Assembly: GCF_963576675.1 (NCBI RefSeq)
Contig: NC_088914.1
Location: forward strand, 85,558,441 to 85,622,440
DNA length: 64,000 nt
DNA from: Euphorbia lathyris
Taxonomy: Eukaryota > Streptophyta > Magnoliopsida > Malpighiales > Euphorbiaceae
Direction: 5' to 3'
The notes beneath the pieces are model-generated. The model had not been told where the DNA came from. It searched no databases and saw nothing but the letters and a program-made list of their open reading frames with translations. The translations under genes were made by a program, and so were the position numbers. Of the stretch, positions 20,204 through 29,089 are shown piece by piece; within the stretch, counting starts at the first letter, position 1, and the number at the start of each line of letters is the position of its first letter.

Positions 20204-20713
20204 GGACGCCTGCAATCGATGTAAAGATTAGGGTCGAACGGTTGGTTTGGAGATGTGCAAACGAAAGGACGCCTGCGATCGATGTATAGATTAGGGTCGA
20301 ATGTTCGATTTGGAGATCTACGATACAGGAAAACGCCTGCGATCGATGTAGAGATTAGGGTAGAACGATGGATTTTGAGGTATGCAAAACGAGAGGACGC
20401 CCGTGATCGATGTATAGATTAGGGTTGAACGGTTGATTTAAAGATACGCTAAACGAAAGGACACCCGCGGTCGATGTATAGATTAGGGTTGAACGGTTGA
20501 TTTAGAGATATGCAAAATGAGAGGACGCCCGCAATCGATGTATAGATTAGGGTCGAACAGTTGATTTGGAGATATACAAACGAAAGGACACCTGCGATCG
20601 ATGTATAGATTAGGGTCGAATGTTCGGTTTGGAGATCTACAATACAAGAAAACGCCTGCGATCGATGTAGAGATTAGGGTAGAACGATTGATCTTGTTAT
20701 ATGCAAAACGAAA
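20204..20713 (+). repeat. Tandem repeat family C, 63-64 bp x 8
   Basis: Copies begin at about 20204, 20267, 20331, 20395, 20459, 20523, 20586 and 20650. The core is GGACGCCTGCGATCGATGTA followed by GATTAGGGTCGAACG. Two variant types (ending CTACRATACARGAAAA or GCAAACGAAAGG) alternate irregularly, which suggests unequal exchange of blocks. Confidence 0.95.
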
Positions 20714-20716
20714 GAG

Positions 20717-20946
20717 TACCTGCGGTCGAGATAAAGACTAGGGTCGCTAGAAAAAGCAACTTTACCTGCGGTCGAGATAAAGACTAGGGTCGCTAGAAAG
20801 AGCAATTTTACCTGCGGTTGATTTAGAAACTAGGGTAGCTAGAAAGAGCAATTTTACCTGCGGTTGATTTAGAGACTAGGGTAGCTAGAAAGAGCAATTT
20901 TACCTGCGGTTGATTTAGAAACTAGGGTAGCTGGAAAGAGCAATTT
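20717..20946 (+). repeat. Tandem repeat family D, 46 bp x 5
   Basis: Copies begin at 20717, 20763, 20809, 20855 and 20901 at exact 46-bp spacing. The core is TACCTGCGGTCGAGATAAAG or TACCTGCGGTTGATTTAGAA, then ACTAGGGTCGCTAG. The first two copies form one subtype and the last three another. Confidence 0.95.
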
Positions 20947-21250
20947 TACCCACAGTCGTAGACTAGGGTTGCTTTTGAGCCATTTTCACCCGCGGTCGTG
21001 GACCAGGGTTGCTTTTGAGCCATTTGACCCACGGTAGTAGACCGGGGTCGCTTTTGAGCCATTTTACCCACAGTCGTAGACTATGGTAGCTTTTGAGCCA
21101 CTTTCACCCACGGTCGTGGACCAGGTTGCTTTTGAGCCATTTGACCCACGGTAGTAGACCGGGGATCGCTTTTGAGCCATTTTACCCACAGTCGTAGACT
21201 AGGGTAGCTTTTGAGCCACTTTTACCCGCAGTCCACTTAGGCTAGGGTCC
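20947..21250 (+). repeat. Tandem repeat family E, about 39 bp in a 118-bp higher-order unit
   Basis: Three monomer types (CACAGTCGTAGAC, CGCGGTCGTGGAC and CACGGTAGTAGAC, each followed by a GCTTTTGAGCCA segment) recur in the same order. The first type appears at 20948, 21066 and 21184, so the higher-order period is 118 bp. Higher-order structure of this kind is typical of satellite DNA in formation. Confidence 0.9.
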
Positions 21251-21444
21251 GTAAGAAGAACATCCGCCGGCAGCCGATTCAAAGGCAAGGACGGAAAGAA
21301 TCGAGAATGACACCGGAACGCGCAGCGCAAAGGTCAGGTATTCTTCCTCTAACTCTTTACGTGTCTTGTACTTTTATATGTTTTACATTGCATGTGTTGC
21401 TTTAGCAAAAAATGTTTTCAAAACACACACATCACTGTCAAAAT

Positions 21445-21461
21445 AGGAAAGTAGGGGCAAC
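21445..21461 (+). other. Polypurine tract of the Tat/Ogre element
   Basis: Purine-rich AGGAAAGTAGGGGCAAC directly before the 3' LTR at 21462, the expected place for plus-strand priming. The final AAC-type interruption also occurs in related plant elements. Confidence 0.75.
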
Positions 21462-21864
21462 TGTAGACACCGAGTCGGAGGACCTGTGACGAAAACCTGT
21501 AAACAAGACGGTTGAAGCGGTTGATTCCGGAAGTTTTAAAAAACAAAAACATATAATAAGGAAGGAGAAGTTACAGTGGGTCGCGGTCGTCGATTGGACG
21601 GCTCGCGAGTGCTCGGTGGCGTGGTGCGAGCGCCTAGCGGCAGTCGATGCGCGTCCAACGACAGTCGGACGCCCGCCCGGCAGCACGGGGCGCGCGCTCG
21701 ACGTCCGTTGGACGCACGCGTTCGATCGTGAATGGCGCGCGCTCGACGTCCGTTGGACGCACGAGCCCGGCGGCGCGGAACGGACGCTCGACGGCCACGG
21801 GGCGTGTGCGCCCGACAGCACGAGACGCGCCCCGGTAGGCGTTGGGTGAGCGCACCCGGCAACC

Positions 21865-22030
21865 TTTGGGCGAGCGCCCAACGATGTTGGGCGAACGCCC
21901 AACGATCGTTGGGCGAACGCCCAACGTCAGTTGGGCGCTCGCCCAACGATTGTTGGGCCATAGCCCAACAGAGGTTGGGCGGCCGCCCAACATGGCTTGG
22001 GCGGCCGCCCAACCCCTTTGGGCGACGCCC
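21865..22030 (+). repeat. 22-bp palindrome array in U3 of the 3' LTR
   Basis: Units begin at 21886, 21908, 21930, 21952, 21974 and 21996, six against five in the 5' LTR. The unit at 21952 has the variant centre GTTGGGCCATAGCCCAAC. The arrangement otherwise mirrors the 5' LTR. Confidence 0.85.
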
Positions 22031-22074
22031 GATCTTGCTCGGGCGTCGCCCATTCTCTCCGGGGATCCAATGCC

Positions 22075-22081
22075 TATAAAA
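22075..22081 (+). promoter_or_regulatory. LTR TATA box (3' LTR)
   Basis: TATAAAA at the same place relative to the palindrome array as in the 5' LTR. If active, this copy would drive transcription outward into the LINE remnant and the antisense side of the RTE element. Confidence 0.6.
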
Positions 22082-24434
22082 GGCACGGATCCCCATGCAT
22101 TTTGGGGGAGGAATTTCTTTGGAGATTTCTCACTCTAAACATTTTTAGAGAGAGAAAGTCAATTTTTTGGAGAAAATATTTTTTCCCAAAAAAATCCAAA
22201 TTTTCCCAAAGTTCAATTTTTACTAAAAAGCATAAAAAACCAAAAAATCACGACTCGTGGAATCAATCGGCTTCGACTGTCAGATACCAAACTTAAGGTA
22301 TTATCCGAGGACTAGACTCGTTTTATTTTATTTAATTTATTTCTATCTTTTATTTATTTTTATGTTATGTTTTTATTTATTTAATTATTTATTTATTTAT
22401 CACGTTTTATTTAATTCGTTGTATTTATTTAATTCCCGTCTCGCGTTAGTTAAACGTTCGGTTTTGTTTTAAAGTAAAAACCTCGTTTTGATATCCCAAT
22501 ACGAACCGTGATCCGATGGAAAGATAGTTCGGGTTTTCAAAACGTTGTAATTATAAGTTTTAACAAAAGATATTTCCAAATAATGTTTTAAAATAAAAAC
22601 GTCGTTTTAGGAATTTCCGTTATAGACTATGATCCATTTTTGGTAGTTCGGAAATCCAAATCGATTGAATTAGACTTGATTTAAAGCTTTTGAATAAATC
22701 TGGAAATAATTGGAGCAGTTCTGTAATTTGCGTTTTCTGTCACTAATTGCTGTTTACCGACAGATTTTCCGTCGGTAAATCTGCTGGAATGTAAAAAATG
22801 TTGTTTTGATCCCTCTTTCTCAACTTTTAAGCTGTTAATCCTTTGTACATATATGTATATTTATGTAATAAACATTTTCAAATTATTTTTGAATAGTTGG
22901 TACATATAGTTATTTAGGATATTTATATATCATTTTTTTTATTTAATTTAATATAAGTATATGTATATATATCTTTTTCTTCTTCCTTCATTTAAATGAT
23001 AGTGGATTTTATTTTAAAATGATATTTACTTGGGTGTTTTGGGAGTGATTAATTAGTAGACATTTTGTGGATAAATGGGTATTATTTTGATATTTAAACT
23101 ACATTATGTATGTATATATATAGTTTTGGATTATTTGGGCTATATTAGTTATTATTAGATAAAACTATTTTGGGGACAAATAATATTTTCTTATTTAGGG
23201 GTTTTATTTATTATTTTCACATATTTAAAGTAAACATGTATTATATTTAGTATTTTCATTATTATTCCTTATATATGTATTATATAGTATCTTTTCACTC
23301 ACTCTTATTTCATGTTTCTTTTTCTTTTGGTTAAAATGTATATATATACTTATATTATTTTCTTTACTCTTTGGACATTTATGGGTCCATGTTTCAAATG
23401 GGCTTTATTTGGGAGTGAATTTTGATTTAATATGTTTATTATTGAAATTATGACAAGTAAAGAGTCCATTGAGTAAAAAGGGGAAAATAAATCACAAAAA
23501 GAGTTTTCAATTTAATTATTTAAACTAATGGATTTTTAGAGGTTCCTAATGTCAATAAATAGTATTTTCTTGACATTTCAAATCATTTCTCAAAACACCA
23601 CGTTTTAAAACCTTAGTCCGTTCCAACGACGGATTAAGCAAACCTTGTAATTAAAATCGTTTTCATTGTAAATAATGGAGTTTTTGAATAGTTTTCTTAA
23701 ATGATTTATATAAAATAAATTGACTTATATGCTTAACCACGTTTTCTGATTAAAGGTTTTTCTCTTAATGTTTTCAAACACTTGAGTCGTTCCAACGGCG
23801 ATTCGGGTGAACTTCATCAAACGGGGTTTTGAAACGTACCTAAATCGTTCCAACGGCGATTAAGGTGCGAACCATGTAAATGAACTCGTTTTGGGGTAAA
23901 TGAGTTAGTATAGAATTAATATGCAACACGTAATGTAAATCACGTTGTAAATAAATCAATTCTTCCTTCTTCCCCTCTCTTTTATATGTATATTAAACTG
24001 ATGTAAATGGGTGATTCTTTACTAAAGTGGCTTTTCAATAATATATGCTCAAAACGGTTTTCAAAACGAGAAAGAAAAGGTTTCAAATGAATTTTAAACT
24101 TAAAGAAATATACGATTAGTCTGTTATCGCCTAACATGCTGAGTAGGAGGCCGGTGGTTCATAACCGGGCAATGTCGGGGTGCCTAGTAGCCTTTCTCCG
24201 GAAAGGAGCTAGCCTTCTCGGCTCGTACCTAAGTTTTTCGAACCCACACCGGTCTCCCCTGTGTTCATTTTCCCATTCGTGGGTGGCGACTCTTCCATAT
24301 CTCCGAGCTCCGGTCCTGCCGAGCAGCTTGATTCCACGATTGGTTGCTTTCGGCGCCAATCACCGCTTACGTCGCCATGAGGTGTCCACCCTCCGGTCCG
24401 CCCAGGAGATTAGGCCGCGGCACCTCGTCTAACA

Positions 24435-24557
24435 TCGGCGCATTCCCTGGCGAAAGCTGTTAGTTCTGAGTCTGATGAATCGTCAATTTTCAACTGCCAA
24501 ACACATGCCTTGTGCTGCCACCATCTGTTTTCTTTCTTTAATTCTTCTGCTACCTAA
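24435..24557 (+). pseudogene. 3' end of the split L1 LINE ORF2 (RNase H C-terminus)
   Basis: The first five bases are the TCGGC target duplication. Read in the frame left at 6533, the sequence continues as SAHSLAKAVSSES and ends in TAA at 24555. The block N-x-x-A-H-x-L-A-K is the C-terminal signature of plant LINE RNase H domains (RVT_3), so removing the Tat/Ogre element restores a natural end to that domain. The short tail up to the stop is low-complexity. Confidence 0.9.
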
Positions 24558-24677
24558 TTCTAGATATCATCATCAACAACAATAACAACAAAGCCTTAGT
24601 CCCAAAATGATTCGGGGTCGGCTAACATGAACCATCATATAAAACCGTGAAAATCAAGTCGTGTCAGCGACACAGAT

Positions 24678-26483
24678 TCACTCCCTCCACTCCGTCCTAT
24701 CCACTATCATATTTTCCTCAATTCCCAATAAACTCATATCACTCTCGATCACCCTCCTCCAAGTTTGCTTAGGTCTTCCTCTACCCCTCACCACTACATC
24801 CCTTTGCCACTCTTCGGTTCTCCTAACCGGCGCATCAAGCGCTCTACGTCTCACATGGCCAAACCACCTTAGTCGGTTTTCTCTCATTTTATTCTCAATA
24901 GATGTGACCCCTACTTTTTTCCTAATTATTTCATTACGCACCCGGTCCTTTCTCGTGTGACCACACATCCATCTCAACATACGCATCTCCGCCACCGACA
25001 TCTTATGGATGTGGCAGTGTTTCATTGTCCAACACTCCGTACCATATAACAATGCTGGTCTAATTGCCGTCCGGTAGAATTTTCCCTTCAATCTATTAGG
25101 CATGCCGGGATCACAAAGGAAACCCGTAGCACTCTTCCACTTCGACCAACCAGCTTTAATCCTATGAGCAACATCTCCATCTACTTCTCCATCCGTTTGG
25201 ATAATAGATCCTAAATACCGGAAGCAATCCGAGGCCTGAACAACTCTCCCATCTAGGGTGATTGTCCTTGCCTCCCTACTCATACGGCCGCTAAACTTAC
25301 ACTCCAAATATTCTGTCTTACTTCGACTCAACTTAAAGCCTCTAGATTCTAGAGTTTGCCTCCATAGTTCCAACTTCATCTCCACTCCTTCTTTCATCTC
25401 ATCAACCAACACAATATCATCTGCAAACAGCATGCACCATGGTATACCATCTTGAAGTGAACTTGTTAGTTCATCCATAACGATGGCAAAAAGAAATGGG
25501 CTTAGTGCGGAACCTTGATGCACTCCAATCGTAATAGGAAACTCTTCAGTCTTCCCAACACTAGTACGTACACTCGTGCATACTCCCTCATACATGTCCT
25601 TTATGATGTCAATATATTTCCGCGAAATGCCTTTCCTTATCAAGGCACACCAAAGTACTTCCCTTGGTACCTTATCATATGCTTTCTCCAAGTCAATGAA
25701 AACCATATGCAAGTCTTTCTTCTTATTTCGATAGTGCTCCATTAATTGTCTCATTAGATGGATGGCTTCCATAGTTGATCTTCCCGGCATAAAGCCAAAC
25801 TGGTTTTCCGAGATCTTCACCGTCCTCCTTAGCCTTTGTTCAATCACTCGCTCCCAAAGTTTCATAGTGTGACTCATTAATTTGATTCCCCGATAGTTGG
25901 CACAATCTTGGACATCGCCTTTGTTCTTATACAAAGGGATTAAGGTACTTTTCCTCCATTCTGATGGCATCTTATTGTTTCTCCAAATTTTGTTGAAGAA
26001 TGTCGTCAACCATTCGATTCCTCTTTCTCCCAAACATCTCCAAATCTCAATAGGGATGCCATCAGGTCCTACTGCTTTCTTCAACTTCATCTTACTTAAT
26101 GCCATTTTGACTTCACCCTTTTGAATTCTCCGCAGGCATTCATGATTTATCATATCGTGATGGATACTTATATCTCCAACATCTTGTTGGCGATCTCCAT
26201 TAAATAAGTCATCAAAATAGGACCTCCATCGTTCCTTGATATCCTTATCTCCAACTAGGACTTTCTGGTCCACATCCTTCACACATTTAACTTTTCCGAG
26301 ATCTCGCGTCTTCCTATCTCTCATCCGAGCAATTCTATATATGTCTCTTTCCCCTTCTTTCGTATCCAATCTTGTATACAGATCCCGATTCACATTTGCT
26401 CTAGCATCTCGTATGACCTTCTTTACTTCCCTTTTAGCCTCTTTGTATTTTTCGTAGTTCTCGTCACTCCTACATTTCCCCAA
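24678..26483 (-). pseudogene. RTE reverse transcriptase, 601 codons open
   Basis: Contains the RTE-clade [72 protein letters not shown] and the active site [12 protein letters not shown]. The thumb and a C-terminal domain follow ([47 protein letters not shown]). RTE elements carry no RNase H, and none is present. The frame is intact over all catalytic motifs, but it is separated from the endonuclease by a frame change near 26485. Confidence 0.92.
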
Positions 26484-26487
26484 TAGT

Positions 26488-26691
26488 TTATAGGATTCTC
26501 TTACTCTTTACTACTTGTCGTACTTCTTCTGTCCACCAAGATGTGTCCTTACCCGGTGGCATGCTACCTTTAGATTCCCCTAGAACTTCCTTCGCTACTT
26601 CCCTTATACTATGCTCCATCTTATTCCATATCGAATCTATATCTGAATCCATATTGCAAGTCCAAATATCTTTTTTGGTCATCTCATCCAC
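26488..26691 (-). pseudogene. RTE inter-domain segment (endonuclease-RT linker)
   Basis: 67 codons in a different frame from both neighbours, reading IWNKMEHSIREVAKEVLGES and SWWTEEVRQVV. This is the usual region between endonuclease and RT in plant RTE proteins. Frameshifts lie near 26485 and between 26691 and 26832. Confidence 0.8.
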
Positions 26692-26831
26692 AAATTTTTG
26701 TTGATTCTCCCCTTACAATTTCCACCACTTAATCTTAGTCTCTACTTGAGGTGTTTGTTTTCTTATACATTTCCTACTTCGAAAATCTAGCACCACTACT
26801 CTATGTTGGGTTGTCGTACTCTCACCAGGGA

Positions 26832-27719
26832 TCACCTTACAATCAATATAACTCTTCTCCAAGCACTCCTTACTAAGAAGAAGTCAATTTGGCTCGTATT
26901 ACCGCCACTCCGATAAGTCACTAAGTGGGATGTTCTCTTCATAAACCATGTGTTCATGATACTCAAGTCATAGGCTGATGCGAATTCCAAAATATCATTT
27001 CCTGCTTCATTCTTATCTCCAAAACCATACCCTCCATGAACACTCTCAAACCCATCTCGCCTAGAACCCACGTGTCCATTGAGATCACCCCCTAGTACCA
27101 TTTTTTCATCCCTAGGAACCTGTTGCACCACTTCCTCTAAGTCATCCCAAAAAGCTTGTCTTATAGACACATCTAATCCTATTTGTGGCGCATATGCACT
27201 AATGACATTCACAACCTCATCCCCTATCACTAGCTTAACACTCATAATTCTATCGCTCTTCCTAGACACCGCTACTACCTCATCAATATACTCCCTATCA
27301 ATAAGAATACCTACTCCATTTCTACGCTTATCCTTTCCTGAGTACCAGAGCTTATAACCCCAAGGAGCTATCTCTCTAGCCTTGGCTCCAACCCACTTGG
27401 TTTCTTGTAGGCATAATATATTTATTCTCCTCCTCTTCATAACATCTACAATTTCAGCTAATCTTCCAGTCAAAGAACCTATGTTCCATGTCCCAAAGCG
27501 TAACCTACTACCCTTACCCCTACCCCTACCATTACCGTGGACTAGCTTATTTACCCGCAACCCTTGCATATTTGATACCACCCCCGGGTCCTGGGGTGGC
27601 GCGCCGCTTCGGGGCGACGACCTAGCAACCCTTGCACATTTATCACTACACCCGGGTCTAGGAAGTGCAGCGCGTCGCTGAGTAGGGAATGCCCCAACGG
27701 TATTTATATTATGGTTCAT
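26832..27719 (-). pseudogene. RTE apurinic-like endonuclease
   Basis: EEP-fold endonuclease with FGTWNIGSL, CLQETKWVG, SAYAPQIG, LGGDLNGHVG and QIDFFLVR, about 295 residues from the first ATG. The N-terminal 70 residues are Arg/Pro-rich and come from the GC-rich leader. The frame is lost after SAWRRV, where the SDHR motif would follow, so the domain is broken near its end. Its natural role is nicking target DNA to prime reverse transcription. Confidence 0.9.
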
Positions 27720-27933
27720 GTCATAAGATGTGGCTAAATTTTACGCTGGCCGCCACAAACCTACCGCAACCCTCCTCGTTTGTCCGGGCTTGGGACCGGC
27801 TGTAAAGGCCACCAAGTGACCCTCACAGGCGGAGTTTCTAGATATCATCATCCTAGAGATTAATTTATTTGTGGCTTTTTGATAAATTTGGAGATCAAAT
27901 AGTATATAATACTTGGATTTCAAGTATTGTGAG

Positions 27934-28460
27934 TAGGGGTGAGCATCGGTTCAGTTCGGTTATTAACTGAGCCGAACCGTCGGTTAACCGAACCGAAATT
28001 GGCTCTATTTTCATAACCGAACCGAACCGAATAAGTTTGGTAACCGAATTTGATTTAACCGAAAATCTTCGGTTCGGTTCGGTTACCGACCGAATAACCG
28101 AAAACTCGAAATATTTAAATTTTTGTACATTTTGATTTAATTGGTTTTCTTATACAAAAGTTATAATTGAATAAATTAAAGGCTATCAAACCAAAATATG
28201 TATATACAAAGATAAAAATGTATTTTTAGGATTGAACTTTTTATTTATATATATATATAAAGATAAAATTATATTTTTTATATTTATATATTAAGTTCGG
28301 TCGGTTATCGGTTACACCGATATTTTTTTTTCGCCGATTACTAAATTAAGCTAAAATTAAAACTGAACCGAACCAGAATATTAAAATAACCGAATCAAAC
28401 TAAGATTTCGGTTCGATTATTGGTTCGGTAATCGGTTACCGGTTTTTTTGCTCACCCCTA
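27934..28460. mobile_element. hAT-type MITE rich in GGTTCGGTT motifs
   Basis: 527 bp bounded by perfect 12-bp terminal inverted repeats TAGGGGTGAGCA and an 8-bp target duplication ATTGTGAG (27926-27933 and 28461-28468). Eight-bp duplications are the mark of the hAT superfamily. Subterminal regions carry many copies of CCGAACCGAA or TTCGGTTCGG, which in hAT elements are likely transposase-binding sites. There is no coding capacity. Confidence 0.9.
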
Positions 28461-28468
28461 ATTGTGAG

Positions 28469-29089
28469 CTCCATCTCTGAAATAATCATTGGTAAGATTT
28501 GCAATGGAAATTTCATCTTTTTCTTCTCAAATTTTTTTTTTCAATAAAGGGGAAAAATAATTGTAGGAAACTTTGATAATAATTTCAGATTTTTTTGGAA
28601 AATAAAAAAAGTAAGCGTGCATGATTTTTGCTGTTCTTAATTTGTTCCAATTGTAGCTAGCTAAAATTATTAGGTTCTTATTTATTTGTGTTAATTCTTG
28701 GAGAAATTACATTAGATGCCTTCATATTTTAAATTTATATTTTATAATTACTTGTGCTGTACCTTTACAAATAATATAAAAAATCTTTTTTTTGTACATT
28801 TATTATAGTCTATATATGTTCTGTGAACTTTTATATTTTTTTTGAATGTGTATTCGAGATTCTGATTTCACTACTTCATTTTTCTTGAAGGGTTAGTAAG
28901 AATTCGTTGATGATCAATCGATTGTTTTCAAAAAACGGATATTTAGAGTTCTCGTTCATTCTTTACAAACCGTGACAGCCCATATAGTCACATCCAAAAG
29001 TTCAATGGAAAATCTAAAAGGTACCATTTTTATTTATAGATCTCGTTCATATGTTATTATTATAATAATTATTATTTTTTTAATTATAA
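28469..29089. other. AT-rich spacer upstream of the FRS pseudogene
   Basis: No domain is readable. It may include the 3' untranslated end of the split L1 LINE and the 5' untranslated part of the FRS pseudogene. The frame opening at 28972 is not convincing before about 29090. Confidence 0.4.

Larger units (their letters stand above)
6534..24434 (+). mobile_element. Ty3/Metaviridae LTR retrotransposon, Tat/Ogre type, 17.9 kb
   Basis: Complete element bounded by long LTRs (6534-9495 and 21462-24434, both TG...CA) and a perfect 5-bp target duplication TCGGC (6529-6533 and 24435-24439). Order inside: primer-binding site, leader of about 1.9 kb, gag, zinc knuckle, three extra Gag-like modules, degenerate protease, G-patch-like segment, RT, RNase H, second (archaeal-type) RNase H, integrase, structured 3' region, five tandem-repeat families, polypurine tract. 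The second RNase H between RNase H and integrase and the very long repeat-bearing 3' region are known hallmarks of the Tat lineage. The element is not autonomous as it stands: the gag-pol frame has three stops and the protease lacks its DxG motif. The LTRs differ by scattered substitutions, concentrated in the GC-rich U3, so the insertion is not brand new. Confidence 0.95.
21462..24434 (+). repeat. 3' LTR of the Tat/Ogre element
   Basis: Matches the 5' LTR in order and length (2973 bp against 2962). It has one additional 22-bp palindromic unit (starting at 21952) and a two-base-shorter TATA run at 22075-22081, and it lacks about 12 bp near 24255. Differences from the 5' LTR cluster in the CpG-rich U3 and are sparse in the AT-rich part. 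Confidence 0.95.
24575..27835 (-). mobile_element. RTE-type LINE, minus strand, near full length
   Basis: Flanked by a 17-bp direct repeat TTCTAGATATCATCATC (24558-24574 and 27836-27852). The 3' end (plus-strand left) has the short AAC/ATC-type repeat tail and the stretch CCAAAATGATTCGGGGTCGG, which is common at the ends of plant RTE elements. The 5' end (27720-27835) matches the GC-rich leader typical of the same family. A single ORF of endonuclease plus RT is split here by two frame changes. The element landed immediately after the stop codon of the older L1 LINE. Confidence 0.9.

Noticed and set aside
19838..21250. Regularly spaced repeats that might suggest a CRISPR array
   Set aside because: The repeats are head-to-tail with no unique spacers, several unit lengths occur, and the context is a plant retrotransposon.
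21438..22138. Matching open frames in the 3' LTR
   Set aside because: Same cause as in the 5' LTR; no domain, and no start or splice context.
24161..24432. Open frames at the end of the Tat/Ogre LTRs (also at 9188-9493)
   Set aside because: Present in both LTRs but with length changes that shift the frame, and no domain.
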